A stretch of DNA of 64,000 nucleotides from JAHJQZ01 sp963667595 (GTDB lineage Bacteria; Pseudomonadota; Alphaproteobacteria; Rhizobiales; Devosiaceae): contig CAXXWD010000002.1 in assembly GCA_963667595.2 (NCBI GenBank), forward strand, positions 1 through 64,000, in the 5' to 3' direction. The notes beneath the pieces are model-generated. The model saw only the letters and a list, made by a program, of their open reading frames with translations. It had not been told where the DNA came from and ran no database searches. A program made the position numbers and the translations under genes. Shown here in pieces: positions 46,568-55,686 of this stretch; position 1 is the stretch's first letter, and each line of letters opens with the position of its first letter.

Positions 46568-46583
46568 TGGCACGGAACTTGTA
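46568..46583 (+). promoter_or_regulatory. Sigma-54-like promoter element upstream of rpoN
   Basis: TGGCACG-GAAC-TTGT matches the -24/-12 consensus TGGCACG-N4-TTGC at all but the final base, with the right 10-base spacing between the GG and the G of the -12 element. It lies about 75 bases before the rpoN ATG. Confidence 0.45.
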
Positions 46584-46657
46584 TAGGTGGCGAATTGCTG
46601 TAATGATCCGGCACGTTTAGGGGTAACCGGCATGGTGCCGGAACCGGAGAGGTCGTT

Positions 46658-48157
46658 ATGGCACTCGGGCCGCGTCTCGAATTCAGGCAATCGCAGACCC
46701 TGTCGCTGACGCCGCAGCTGATGCAATCGATTCGGCTCTTGCAGTTGAGCCATCTCGAACTCAATGCCTTTGTCGAAGCCGAACTCGAACGCAATCCGCT
46801 GCTCGAACGTGACGAATCGAATGAAACCGACGCCCAGGACCCGCCGGAAGCGGTGCCGCCGCTCCGCGAGGATATGGACGTCTACGAACAGGGCGAAGCG
46901 ATCGGCACGGCCGAATCGATGGCGGCCGCGCTCGATTCGGAAGCCGCCGACATCTTTCCCGAACAGGTAGGCGCCGAACCGATTCCCGAAACCGGCCGGA
47001 TGATTTCGGAAGGCATGGCCAGCGGCGACCAGCCCGATATCGAAGCCTTCGTGGCCTCGGTCCCGAACCTTACCGAACATCTGCACGAGCAGATCATCCA
47101 TCTGCTGCACGAACCGGCGGATCGGCTCATCGCCACCCATTTGATCGAGAATCTCGACGAATCCGGTTATCTGACCCTGTCCTGTGCGGCCATTGGCGAA
47201 ACGCTTGGCGTCGATTGTCCACGGGTGGAAGCGGTTCTCGGCATCGTGCAGTCCTGCGAACCGACCGGCGTTTTCGCGCGCGATCTCAGGGAGTGCCTGA
47301 GGCTGCAGCTTGTTGAACGCAACCGGCTCGACCCCTATATGGAGCGCCTGCTCGATCATCTCGATCTGGTGGCAAACCACGATCTCGGCCAGCTCATCCG
47401 CATCGTCGGGTGCGATCGCGAAGACCTCGCCGACATGTTGAGCGAGTTGCGCGAACTCGATCCGCGTCCGGGGCGCGCGTTCGACGGCGCCCCGATCCAG
47501 GCCATCGTGCCCGACGTCTTCGTGCGGCCCGCGCCGAACGGCGGCTGGTCTCTCGAACTCAATTCCGAGGTCCTGCCGCGTGTGCTGGTCAACCGCACCT
47601 ATTACGCCAATGTCGTCAAAAAGACCCATGGCGCGACCGAACGGAGTTTTCTGGTCGACTGCCTGCAGACCGCCAACTGGCTGACCCGCTCGCTCGACCA
47701 ACGTGCCCAGACAATTCTGAAGGTTGCCGCCGAAATCGTCAGACAGCAGGATGCTTTTCTGATCAACGGCATCGCCCATTTGAAGCCGATGACGCTGAAA
47801 ATGGTGGCCGAACCGATCAATATGCACGAATCGACCGTCAGCCGCGTCACGGCCAACAAGTACCTCGCCACCCCGCGCGGCCTGTTCGAGATGAAGTATT
47901 TCTTCACCACGGCGCTCGCCTCGACCAATGGCGAGGAGGACCATTCGGCTACTTCCGTCAGGTATCTCATCCGCCAGATGATCGACGCCGAGGAGGTCTC
48001 GGCCATCCTCAGCGACGACACCATTGCCGAGCGCCTGAAAAAGGAAGAGGGCATCGAGGTGGCCCGGCGAACGGTTGCCAAGTACCGGGAAGGTATGAAC
48101 ATTCCATCCTCGGTCATTCGCCGCCGGCAAAAGCGCAGCCGCCTGCAACTGGCCTGA
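46658..48157 (+). CDS. rpoN: RNA polymerase sigma-54 factor
   Basis: 499-residue RpoN. Region I is Gln/Leu-rich (LTPQLMQSIRLLQLSHLELN), region II acidic, and the core and HTH lead to the RpoN box ARRTVAKYRE near the C-terminus. Recognises -24/-12 promoters with enhancer-binding proteins. GGAGAGG precedes the ATG. The lptB-rpoN-hpf-ptsN order is conserved, though here a minus-strand GNAT gene sits between rpoN and hpf. Confidence 0.98.
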   Translation: MALGPRLEFRQSQTLSLTPQLMQSIRLLQLSHLELNAFVEAELERNPLLERDESNETDAQDPPEAVPPLREDMDVYEQGEAIGTAESMAAALDSEAADIFPEQVGAEPIPETGRMISEGMASGDQPDIEAFVASVPNLTEHLHEQIIHLLHEPADRLIATHLIENLDESGYLTLSCAAIGETLGVDCPRVEAVLGIVQSCEPTGVFARDLRECLRLQLVERNRLDPYMERLLDHLDLVANHDLGQLIRIVGCDREDLADMLSELRELDPRPGRAFDGAPIQAIVPDVFVRPAPNGGWSLELNSEVLPRVLVNRTYYANVVKKTHGATERSFLVDCLQTANWLTRSLDQRAQTILKVAAEIVRQQDAFLINGIAHLKPMTLKMVAEPINMHESTVSRVTANKYLATPRGLFEMKYFFTTALASTNGEEDHSATSVRYLIRQMIDAEEVSAILSDDTIAERLKKEEGIEVARRTVAKYREGMNIPSSVIRRRQKRSRLQLA

Positions 48158-48202
48158 CGCAGGCCGGCAACAGGGCTCTCAGGTGCGAAAGCCGCGCTCT
48201 GG

Positions 48203-48691
48203 CTATGACCCGGCGCCCGCCGCCAGGATCTTTTTCATGTGGACAAAACCGTCTTCGATTCGCCCTTCGCGGAAGCCGCATTTTTCGACGTAGAAGTGCC
48301 GGTTTCTGGTGGAAAGTACCGGCGTGGTCAGCGACCAGCTACGGGCGAGTGGGTAGCTGGCTTCGATGAAGCGCCAGGTTCGCGACCCGATTCCCTTGTT
48401 CTGATGTTGGGGGTCGACAAAGATCGTACCGAGAAAATTCTCGCCGCTCGGATGGATCCAGACGATCGTCGCGCCAACGGTTTCGCCGTCCGACAGGATC
48501 TTGAAGCCGGCGGTAACGTCCTGACCGAACAACCATTTTCGAAAGAACTCGCCGGTGTCGTAACCGTCCGGGCCATCCTCCTGTTTTCCGTGAAAAAGTT
48601 GGGCATCCTGGTTGAATGCGGCCGTCATGATCGTGGTGAGGGTCGGAATATCGCCCTGCTCGAACACGGCGAAGGAGCATGTATTAGGCAT
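48203..48691 (-). CDS. GNAT-family N-acetyltransferase
   Basis: 162 residues. The acetyl-CoA motif is VDPQHQNKGIGSRTWRFIEA, preceded by the beta-4 strand GTIFVD and followed by FYVEKCGFREG, the usual GNAT ending. The substrate is unknown. Convergent with rpoN and divergent from hpf, breaking the usual rpoN-hpf adjacency, so it is probably an insertion relative to relatives. The ATG at 48691 was chosen; upstream in-frame codons extend through a region without coding character. Confidence 0.85.
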   Translation of the reverse strand: MPNTCSFAVFEQGDIPTLTTIMTAAFNQDAQLFHGKQEDGPDGYDTGEFFRKWLFGQDVTAGFKILSDGETVGATIVWIHPSGENFLGTIFVDPQHQNKGIGSRTWRFIEASYPLARSWSLTTPVLSTRNRHFYVEKCGFREGRIEDGFVHMKKILAAGAGS

Positions 48692-49112
48692 GGTGGGTCT
48701 TTTGGCCTTTCTTAAAAAACCTTTGTGCAAGCGGCGCTTGGGAGCGGTTTCGCCCGGTGGCCTCATTATGTCCGACACCGTTCCGGATTTCGTCAGCAGG
48801 CTTGCCCAAATGACCGGGAATTGACCGACAATGGCTTGCGCTGTCGATGTCGATCCCTTACAGGCGCCCATTCCGCGCCTTTGCCCGTTGCCGTGCCATA
48901 TCCGGCCAGCTAGACTCAAGTCATGGCGCCTGATGCGCCGATGTGTTGCATTCAGCAAGGTGGAACCCGGTCCTTTAGGCTTCGTTGACCGTGTGGACGA
49001 CTGCGACGCCGAATGGATACCCGATTTTCATCGTATCGGTGCGAACGTCACAAAGGTAGATGGACACAGCTTCGAAATCGGTCGGAGCCGAAATTGTCCC
49101 TGGAGTGAAGAT
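48692..49112. other. Divergent GNAT-hpf upstream region
   Basis: 421 bases between divergent start codons, so it holds both promoters. A plus-strand frame open from 48831 joins hpf but lacks coding character. No repeats or RNA genes recognised; no sigma-54 element found near hpf. Confidence 0.35.
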
Positions 49113-49700
49113 ATGAGCCACGAGGGTGAGATGGTTTTACGAGTGACCGGCAAGAACATGGATGTGGGCGACGCGCTCCGCGCCAAGGCTGAAGAGGTTA
49201 TCGCTGCCGCCGTTGGCAAGTATTTTGATGGCGGCTACGAGGGTGTGCTGACCATCGAACGCGAAGGCGCCGGGTTTGCCGCCGAATGTGTCGTGCATCT
49301 CGACACCGGCGCGGATCTGCACGCGCACGCCTCGGCCGGCGAAGCGCCGTCGGCTTTCGAGGAAATGGCCGAACACATCGCCAAGCGTTTGCGGCGCTAC
49401 AAGCGCAAGCTCAAGAGTCATCGCCGCAAGGACGGCGCCGCTGATACTGCGGCCCAGACCTATGTGCTGGCGGCTCCGGACGACGAAACCGAGCTCGCCG
49501 AGGATTTCAGCCCGCCGATTATCGCCGAATCGACCGAGAATTTGCGGGAGATGAGTATTGGCGAAGCGGTCATGGAACTGGATCTCAGCCAGTCGAGTGT
49601 TGTGGTGTTTCGCCACGCTGGACACGGCGGTCTGAATGTGGTTTACCGCCGCCCCGACGGTAATATCGGCTGGATTGATCCAGCACTGACCTCACAGTAA
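49113..49700 (+). CDS. hpf: Long-form ribosome hibernation promoting factor (HPF)
   Basis: 195 residues. The N-terminal S30AE/YfiA-like domain (VLRVTGKNMDVGDALRAKAE onward) ends in the basic helix KRLRRYKRKLKSHRRK. After a variable linker comes the C-terminal dimerisation domain (MSIGEAVMELDLSQSSVVVF, ending GNIGWIDP) that marks the long form able to make 100S dimers alone. The ATG at 49113 follows GGAG. ptsN follows after 37 bases. Confidence 0.93.
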   Translation: MSHEGEMVLRVTGKNMDVGDALRAKAEEVIAAAVGKYFDGGYEGVLTIEREGAGFAAECVVHLDTGADLHAHASAGEAPSAFEEMAEHIAKRLRRYKRKLKSHRRKDGAADTAAQTYVLAAPDDETELAEDFSPPIIAESTENLREMSIGEAVMELDLSQSSVVVFRHAGHGGLNVVYRRPDGNIGWIDPALTSQ

Positions 49701-49737
49701 GTCAGCTTATTCCAATTCCAACGCATCGAAGGCTCTG

Positions 49738-50205
49738 ATGGAACTGTCCGACATCCTTGATAAGGAGTCCGTTATTGCTTGCGCGAAAGTGTCGAGCAAA
49801 AGGCAGCTTCTACAGTTGCTGGCCGATCAGGCGGCGGCTCCGGCCGGCGCCCCGGCCCAGGTGATTTTCGACACCCTGCTCGAACGCGAGCAACTCGGCT
49901 CGACGGGTCTGGGCAACGGGATTGCCATTCCGCACGGCAAAATCGCCGGCCTCAAGGGCGTAACGGCGGTCTTTGCCCGGCTCGACCGGCCCATCGATTT
50001 CGATGCGGTCGACGATCAGCCGATCGATCTGGCCATCATGCTCCTGGCGCCGACGGGCTCGGGTGCCGATCACCTGAAAGCTTTGTCCCGCGTCGCCCGC
50101 ATCCTGCGCGACGATCGTGTGGTCGAGGAACTGCGCAACACCCGCGACGGGGCCAGGCTCTTCGAAATCCTGACCACCGCGCAGGAAGCGAACACCGCTG
50201 CCTGA
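49738..50205 (+). CDS. ptsN: PTS EIIA-Ntr (PtsN)
   Basis: 155-residue EIIA of the nitrogen-type PTS. Phospho-acceptor His66 lies in GNGIAIPHGKIAGL. It receives phosphate from an HPr/NPr and in relatives regulates potassium transport, nitrogen functions and stress signalling. Downstream of rpoN and hpf as usual. A family D hairpin lies about 105 bases beyond the stop. Confidence 0.95.
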   Translation: MELSDILDKESVIACAKVSSKRQLLQLLADQAAAPAGAPAQVIFDTLLEREQLGSTGLGNGIAIPHGKIAGLKGVTAVFARLDRPIDFDAVDDQPIDLAIMLLAPTGSGADHLKALSRVARILRDDRVVEELRNTRDGARLFEILTTAQEANTAA

Positions 50206-50310
50206 GCGAGGGGCGCTGCATCTATGAGGGCATCAGTATTCTGGTTCGACCGATGCTGTGTCGTCTCACTGAGCCTTGGCGCGTTCAGTATCCTTTTGAA
50301 ATAACGCCCA

Positions 50311-50345
50311 GAGTGGGTCCCGGTGCTTGACACCGGGACCCACTC
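50311..50345. repeat. Perfect 15-bp-stem palindrome, family D
   Basis: GAGTGGGTCCCGGTG-CTTGA-CACCGGGACCCACTC, fully complementary. A half copy (GCGAGTGGGTCCCGGGAC) follows at 50447-50464. These repeats account for most of the 344-base gap 50206-50549, in which I see no gene. Confidence 0.92.
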
Positions 50346-50549
50346 GCAAAGGCACTTGCCAAAGTGCGTGTTGATAAACTTATTGATACGTCTTCGTTTT
50401 TCCAACAAGCGGTCAAAACCCTCCAACTCGGATACTCGCTGCATCGCGAGTGGGTCCCGGGACAACCATGGAAGGGATGGTGACGTTTTCGCGAAAACGC
50501 CACGGCCGAAAAAGCGTCAAACGAGAGAGTATCAGGGGCTGCGCGTTCC

Positions 50550-51485
50550 TTATGTGCCGAACACGTAAAGCCAGAAGGATACCGTCAGCACCGAGGATGC
50601 GGTGGTGATGAGGATGGCGCTTGCCGCCACGTCGACCGAGCGGTTGTAGCTTGTGGCGAACACGTAAGTGTTGATGCCGGAGGGCATGGCCGCGGTAAGT
50701 ACGGCGATCCTGGCGATGGCTGCGTCGACCCGGAAGACGACGATCACCAGAAAATAGACCAGCGCCGGCAAGGCCATCAGCTTGATGAAGCTCATGGCGG
50801 CGGACATCACCCAGTTGTCACGGATGCGATATTCGTTGAGCGCGCCGCCGAGCCCGAACAGCGCCGCCGGTAAAACCGCCTGCGCCATCATCGAGGTAAA
50901 GGCATCGACCGGCTCGATGAGCTTCAGACCCATGAGATTGCCCAAAAGGCCGAGGGCGATGCCGATCAGCAGCGGATTGGTCACGACGCGCTTGATGGCC
51001 GTGATGGTCACCTCGGCGGCCGGCGCGCCGTCGCGGCGCATGATTTCCATGGTAATGAGCGCTGCCGTCATCAGGGTCGGGGAATGGAATCCGATGATCG
51101 AATACATCACCGGCAGGGCTTCGGAACCCCAGGCGCGCTGCACGATGGGCAGGCCCAAAAGCACGGTATTGGAGAACATGGCGCCGAACGCCGCCGCCAC
51201 CGCTTCGCCAGGCCGGTTCCGGAACACGGTGCGCGCCAGAACGATACCGACCGCAAAAGCGACAAGCGCGCTGGTATAGAAACCCGAGATCAGCAGTGGG
51301 TTGAACACCGCGCCGAAATCGACGTCGATCATGGCGCGGAACAGCAGGCACGGCGTGGCGAAATTGTTGACGAAGCTGATGAGGCCCGGCACGCCGGATT
51401 TGGGATAAAGTCCGAATCGGACGGCAAGATAGCCCGATGCGACGAGCGCGAAGACCGGGGATACGATAAGAAGAATCGTCAGCAT
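50550..51485 (-). CDS. AEC-family (auxin efflux carrier-like) transporter
   Basis: 311 residues with about ten membrane helices in two five-helix halves, matching AEC/PIN-like bacterial permeases. N-terminal ILLIVSPVFALVASGYLAVR, mid-protein AFGAMFSNTVLLGLPIVQRA and C-terminal TAAMPSGINTYVFATSYNRS are characteristic. The substrate is unknown (malonate or other organic acids in characterised relatives). Divergent from glpD. Confidence 0.9.
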   Translation of the reverse strand: MLTILLIVSPVFALVASGYLAVRFGLYPKSGVPGLISFVNNFATPCLLFRAMIDVDFGAVFNPLLISGFYTSALVAFAVGIVLARTVFRNRPGEAVAAAFGAMFSNTVLLGLPIVQRAWGSEALPVMYSIIGFHSPTLMTAALITMEIMRRDGAPAAEVTITAIKRVVTNPLLIGIALGLLGNLMGLKLIEPVDAFTSMMAQAVLPAALFGLGGALNEYRIRDNWVMSAAMSFIKLMALPALVYFLVIVVFRVDAAIARIAVLTAAMPSGINTYVFATSYNRSVDVAASAILITTASSVLTVSFWLYVFGT

Positions 51486-51651
51486 GGGACGCGGGCTTGA
51501 GCTGGGATGCGTCCAAAAGGGCAGAATTCCGCGGAACGGTCAATGCAGTGTGATCTGAAAATCGCGTCCGCCCTCTGTCGTTCTCATGCCGAAATGGATA
51601 GCTTCCGCCCTGTCCGGTCCGGAAGGCGGATTGGATGTTCGGAGAAATGGG

Positions 51652-53169
51652 ATGACGGATCGGATTTTTGATCTTCTTGTTGTCGGCGGTGGCGTCAACG
51701 GTTGTGGGATTGCCCGCGATGCCGTTGGGCGCGGCTATTCGGTCTGTCTCGCAGAGATGGACGATCTGGCTTCGGGCACCTCTTCGATGGCGACCAAGCT
51801 CATCCATGGTGGATTGCGCTATCTCGAATATTACGAGTTCCGTCTGGTGCACGAGTCGCTGAGCGAGCGCGAAGTGCTGTGGGCCATGGCGCCGCACATC
51901 ATCAAGCCCCTAAGGTTCATCCTGCCGCATAAAAAGGGCATGCGGCCGGCCTGGATGCTGCGCGCGGGCCTGTTCATCTACGACCATATGGGCGCCCGCA
52001 AACGCCTGCCGCCGACCCGCACGCTCAATCTCAGACACGATACCGCCGGCAAGCCCTTGAAGCCCGGCTATGGCCTGGCGTTTGAATATTCCGACTGCTG
52101 GGTCGACGATTCCCGCCTGGTCGTGCTCAACGCCCGCGACGCGGCCGACAGGGGCGCGACGATCATGACCCGGACCCGCGTGACCGGGGCTCGACGCGAT
52201 GGCGATCTCTGGCGCGTTACGCTTAAGAACACGCGGACCGGCGAGACCGAGGAAATCGCCGCGCGCATGCTGGTCAATGCCACCGGCCCCTGGGTCGACA
52301 GGGTTTCCAGAGACTTGCCGGGCCTTGAGGACCTGCATCGGGTGCGTCTGGTCAAGGGCAGCCACATCGTCGTCAGGCGTCTTTATGATCACGACAAGTG
52401 CTATTTCTTCCAGAATGCCGATGGCCGCATCTTTTTCGCCATCCCCTATCAGACCGATTTCACCATGATCGGCACCACCGATCTCGATTACGAGGGCGAT
52501 CCGGCCGACGTCGCCATTTCCGCCGACGAGATCTCCTATCTCATCGCGGCCATGAACGGCTATTTCGCCAAATCCATCACCCGTGAACAGGTGGTCTGGG
52601 CCTTTTCCGGCGTCCGGCCCCTGTTCGACGACGGGGCGAGCAAGGCGCAGGAAGCGACCCGCGACTATGTGCTGCGGTTCGAGAACACGGCTGGCGATCC
52701 GCCCCTGCTCAATGTCTATGGCGGCAAGCTGACCACCTATCGCCGGCTCGCCGAATCCGTGCTCGAAAAGATCGATCACGCGTTTGGGCGTACGACCAAA
52801 CCCTGGACCAGGGGCGCGACGCTGCCCGGCGGCGATTTCGACGTCGAGGGGTTCGATAAGGAAGTGGCAAAGCTACGGGCAGCGCATGCCTATCTGCCGC
52901 AGGAAACGGCGGACCGGCTCGTGCGCCTCTACGGCACCAGGGCGGCAAAACTGCTGGAGGGTGCCGCAACCCGTGCCGATCTCGGGGAAGATTTTGGCGC
53001 TGGCTTGACCGAACGGGAAGTGAGCTATCTGATCGAGAACGAGTGGGCCGAAACCACGGGGGATATTTTGTGGCGGCGGACCAAGCTCGGCCTTCAGATG
53101 TCGGAACGCGACGTCAGGGCGCTCAGTACCTATCTGGAGACGCGAAAAAAAGTCGTCGCCAAAACATAA
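51652..53169 (+). CDS. glpD: Glycerol-3-phosphate dehydrogenase, aerobic
   Basis: 505-residue FAD-dependent enzyme passing electrons from glycerol-3-phosphate to the quinone pool at the membrane. FAD-binding LLVVGGGVNGCGIARDAVG lies at the N-terminus, then SSMATKLIHGGLRYLEYYEF and the C-terminal GGKLTTYRRLAE. The ATG at 51652 follows GGAG; an in-frame ATG at 51586 is less likely. glpK follows 31 bases later, so the two form a glycerol utilisation pair. Confidence 0.97.
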   Translation: MTDRIFDLLVVGGGVNGCGIARDAVGRGYSVCLAEMDDLASGTSSMATKLIHGGLRYLEYYEFRLVHESLSEREVLWAMAPHIIKPLRFILPHKKGMRPAWMLRAGLFIYDHMGARKRLPPTRTLNLRHDTAGKPLKPGYGLAFEYSDCWVDDSRLVVLNARDAADRGATIMTRTRVTGARRDGDLWRVTLKNTRTGETEEIAARMLVNATGPWVDRVSRDLPGLEDLHRVRLVKGSHIVVRRLYDHDKCYFFQNADGRIFFAIPYQTDFTMIGTTDLDYEGDPADVAISADEISYLIAAMNGYFAKSITREQVVWAFSGVRPLFDDGASKAQEATRDYVLRFENTAGDPPLLNVYGGKLTTYRRLAESVLEKIDHAFGRTTKPWTRGATLPGGDFDVEGFDKEVAKLRAAHAYLPQETADRLVRLYGTRAAKLLEGAATRADLGEDFGAGLTEREVSYLIENEWAETTGDILWRRTKLGLQMSERDVRALSTYLETRKKVVAKT

Positions 53170-53200
53170 GGCCGAAACGGCCATGAGGGGGGATGAACAA

Positions 53201-54685
53201 ATGAGTGATTTCGTATTGGCCCTTGACCAGGGAACGACGTCGAGCCGGGCCATTGTCTTCAACGCGCGTGGCAAGATCATCGGCATGGGGCAGAACGAGT
53301 TTGCCCAGTATTTTCCGCATCCCGGCTGGGTCGAGCACGAACCCGAGGACATCTGGCAGTCGGTGCTGAACGCGGCGCGCGAAGCGATCGCCCGGGCCGG
53401 GCTGTCGCCCGCCGAAATTGCCGCCATTGGCATCGCCAACCAGCGCGAGACGGTGCTGATATGGGACCGGCAAACCGGCGCGCCCATTTCGCGCGCCATC
53501 GTCTGGCAGGACCGGCGTACCGCCGATTTCTGCGAGAAGCTGAAAAGGAAGGGGCACGAGAAGACCTTTATCAAGCGCTCCGGCCTGTTGCTCGATCCCT
53601 ATTTCTCCGGCACCAAGCTCGCCTGGCTGCTCGACAACGTGCCCGGCGCCCGCAAACGGGCGGAAAAGGGCGAACTGGCCTTCGGCACCGTCGACACCTT
53701 CCTCATCTGGCGGCTGACCGGGGGCAGGGTGCATGCGACCGATGCCACCAACGCCTCGCGTACCTTGATGTTCAACATCGAAAAGGGCGATTGGGACGAT
53801 ACGCTTCTCGATCTTTTGGGCGTGCCGCGCGCCCTTTTGCCCGAGGTCAAGGATTGCGCCGATGATTTCGGCACCACCGATCCGGATTTTTTCGGCGCCG
53901 CCTTGCCGATCCGGGGCGTGGCCGGCGACCAGCAGGCCGCGACCATCGGCCAGGCCTGCTTTGCGCCCGGTATGATGAAGTCCACTTATGGTACCGGCTG
54001 TTTCGCTCTCATCAATACCGGCACGGAAATGGTGCGTTCGAAAAACCGGCTTCTGACCACCATCGCCTATCGGCTCGACGGCGAAACGACCTATGCGCTC
54101 GAAGGCTCGATCTTCATCGCCGGCGCCGCCGTGCAATGGCTGCGGGACGGGCTCGGCGTTATCGCCTCGGCCGGCGAATCCGGCCCGCTGGCGGAACAAT
54201 CCGATCCCGACCAGCCGGTCTATCTCGTGCCGGCTTTCGTCGGCCTTGGGGCGCCCTGGTGGGATGCCGAGGCGCGCGGCGCCCTGTTCGGTCTGACCCG
54301 AAGCACCAGCCGCAAGGAACTGGCCCGCGCCACGCTCGAATCCGTGGCCTACCAGACGGCCGATCTGCTGGCCGCCATGCACAAGGATTGGTCGAGCAAA
54401 AACGATACGGTTCTAAGGGTCGATGGCGGCATGGTGGTTTCGGACTGGACCATGCAATTCCTCGCCGACATTCTCGATGCGCCGGTCGATCGGCCGTCGA
54501 TCCTCGAGACGACGGCGCTCGGTGTCGCCTGGCTCGCCGGGCACCATGTCGGCGTCTGGCCCGACCGCGAAACCTTCGCCGCCAACTGGGCGCTCGACAC
54601 CCAGTTTGCCCCGCAAATGGACAAAAAGACCCGAAAGGCAAAACTCAAGGGTTGGCGCAAGGCGGTGAAGCGGACGCTGAGCTGA
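53201..54685 (+). CDS. glpK: Glycerol kinase
   Basis: 494-residue FGGY-family kinase making glycerol-3-phosphate for GlpD. N-terminal LALDQGTTSSRAIVFNARG, active-site WQDRRT, STYGTGCFALINTG and C-terminal VDGGMVVSDWTMQFLADIL are all present. The ATG at 53201 follows GGGGGGAT; an in-frame ATG at 53183 would lack this spacing. No glycerol facilitator (glpF) is encoded next to it. Confidence 0.97.
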   Translation: MSDFVLALDQGTTSSRAIVFNARGKIIGMGQNEFAQYFPHPGWVEHEPEDIWQSVLNAAREAIARAGLSPAEIAAIGIANQRETVLIWDRQTGAPISRAIVWQDRRTADFCEKLKRKGHEKTFIKRSGLLLDPYFSGTKLAWLLDNVPGARKRAEKGELAFGTVDTFLIWRLTGGRVHATDATNASRTLMFNIEKGDWDDTLLDLLGVPRALLPEVKDCADDFGTTDPDFFGAALPIRGVAGDQQAATIGQACFAPGMMKSTYGTGCFALINTGTEMVRSKNRLLTTIAYRLDGETTYALEGSIFIAGAAVQWLRDGLGVIASAGESGPLAEQSDPDQPVYLVPAFVGLGAPWWDAEARGALFGLTRSTSRKELARATLESVAYQTADLLAAMHKDWSSKNDTVLRVDGGMVVSDWTMQFLADILDAPVDRPSILETTALGVAWLAGHHVGVWPDRETFAANWALDTQFAPQMDKKTRKAKLKGWRKAVKRTLS

Positions 54686-54701
54686 GGTTTCGCACCGCGC
54701 C

Positions 54702-54998
54702 CTCATCCTGAGCCTGTCGAAGGATGAGCCTGTGGAAGGATGAGCCTGTGGAAGAATGAGCGGGGTTCACCAATTACCGATAGCGAGCCTCGTGGTTCGA
54801 CAGGCTCACCATGAGGCGGGGCGGGTATTTCCCCATTGACGGAGAGGGGTGGCTTGGCGAAGCCGGGTCGGGTGGGGAGGGCCGCAAACGCTCCGTTATT
54901 CCCGTGCAAACGGGAAACCGGCCACGCAGGTCTTTGCGTAAAAAGGGTCTTCCGCGCCGCCGACGCGGCGCTGCTGGATCCCCGATCAGGTCGGGGAT
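54702..54998. repeat. Mixed repeat cluster after glpK (families B, C and E)
   Basis: Opens with family B (CATCCTGAGCCTGTCGAAGG plus two tandem GATGAGCCTGTGGAAG units, 54702-54760), continues with GTGGTTCGACAGGCTCACCA (54792-54811), a family E-like stretch (about 54815-54875) and the family C hairpin at 54978-54998. Occupies the whole 322-base gap between glpK and the CAP gene. Confidence 0.8.
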
Positions 54999-55008
54999 GA
55001 CGCGGAGG

Positions 55009-55539
55009 TCATGGCTCCGCCAGAAACGCCTCGGTCTCGCCGCCGTAGATCGTCGCCCAGAAGATCTTCCACGCCGTGTCCGGGCGGGTCGTGACGGCGA
55101 AGCCGATTTCGGTGAACAGGGGATTGAGCATGGTCCTGCGGTGGCTTGGCGATTGGAGCCAGCCGGCGATGGCCGCTTCCAGGGTTTTCTGGCCGCCGGC
55201 GAGATTTTCCCCAACCGCTTCGTGATAGCCGACCGCGCTGACCCGGACCCGAAGGCTTTCGCCCAGGTCGTGGGCGATTTCGTCCTTTTCGGCCATCAGA
55301 TCGGCCTGCTGGCGCGCCGCCGCCTCAAGGCGCATGTCGTAGTGAAGGGGCTTGACACCATTGGCGGCGCGGACAGCGTTGATCCTGTCGAGAACCATTT
55401 CGCGCGTGGCGCCCGACGGTGTGGTGGCGCCCTCGGGCACGAAGCTCGAACAGCCGTAAAGGGCGAACATCAGGATGGCGCCGGCCAGAAAATGCCGACG
55501 CCGTAGAACCGAACCAGAACCGGAAATGGAAATGCTCAA
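55009..55539 (-). CDS. CAP-domain lipoprotein (SCP/PR1-like)
   Basis: About 176 residues. A basic n-region (VLRRRHFLAGAILMF) and lipobox LYGC indicate a lipoprotein. The CAP domain follows: INAVRAANGVKPLHYDMRLE, the metal-site-type His in KDEIAHDLGES, GENLAGG and WLQSPSHRRTMLNPLFTEIG. The function of bacterial CAP proteins is mostly unknown. No good ATG precedes the signal, so the TTG at 55539 was chosen; a TTG at 55590 is also open. The 3' end abuts the repeat cluster. Convergent with glpK. Confidence 0.8.
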   Translation of the reverse strand: MSISISGSGSVLRRRHFLAGAILMFALYGCSSFVPEGATTPSGATREMVLDRINAVRAANGVKPLHYDMRLEAAARQQADLMAEKDEIAHDLGESLRVRVSAVGYHEAVGENLAGGQKTLEAAIAGWLQSPSHRRTMLNPLFTEIGFAVTTRPDTAWKIFWATIYGGETEAFLAEP

Positions 55540-55628
55540 ATCGCCAGATCCATCAAAAAACGTCCGGACCCAGTTTGCAGGGCGGAGCAACGCGTAAATA
55601 CCGGTTTCCGGCCAAATGCTCCACCACG

Positions 55629-55671
55629 AAAAAAGCCGTGCGGTTCGACAGGATCGAAACGCGCGGCTTTT
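55629..55671 (-). terminator. Rho-independent terminator of the hexuronate operon
   Basis: AAAAGCCGCGCG...CGCACGGCTTTTTT on the minus strand, 16 bases beyond the uxaC stop. The A-rich other arm could also stop plus-strand transcripts. Confidence 0.85.
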
Positions 55672-55686
55672 GTGTCCGTTGTGGCG

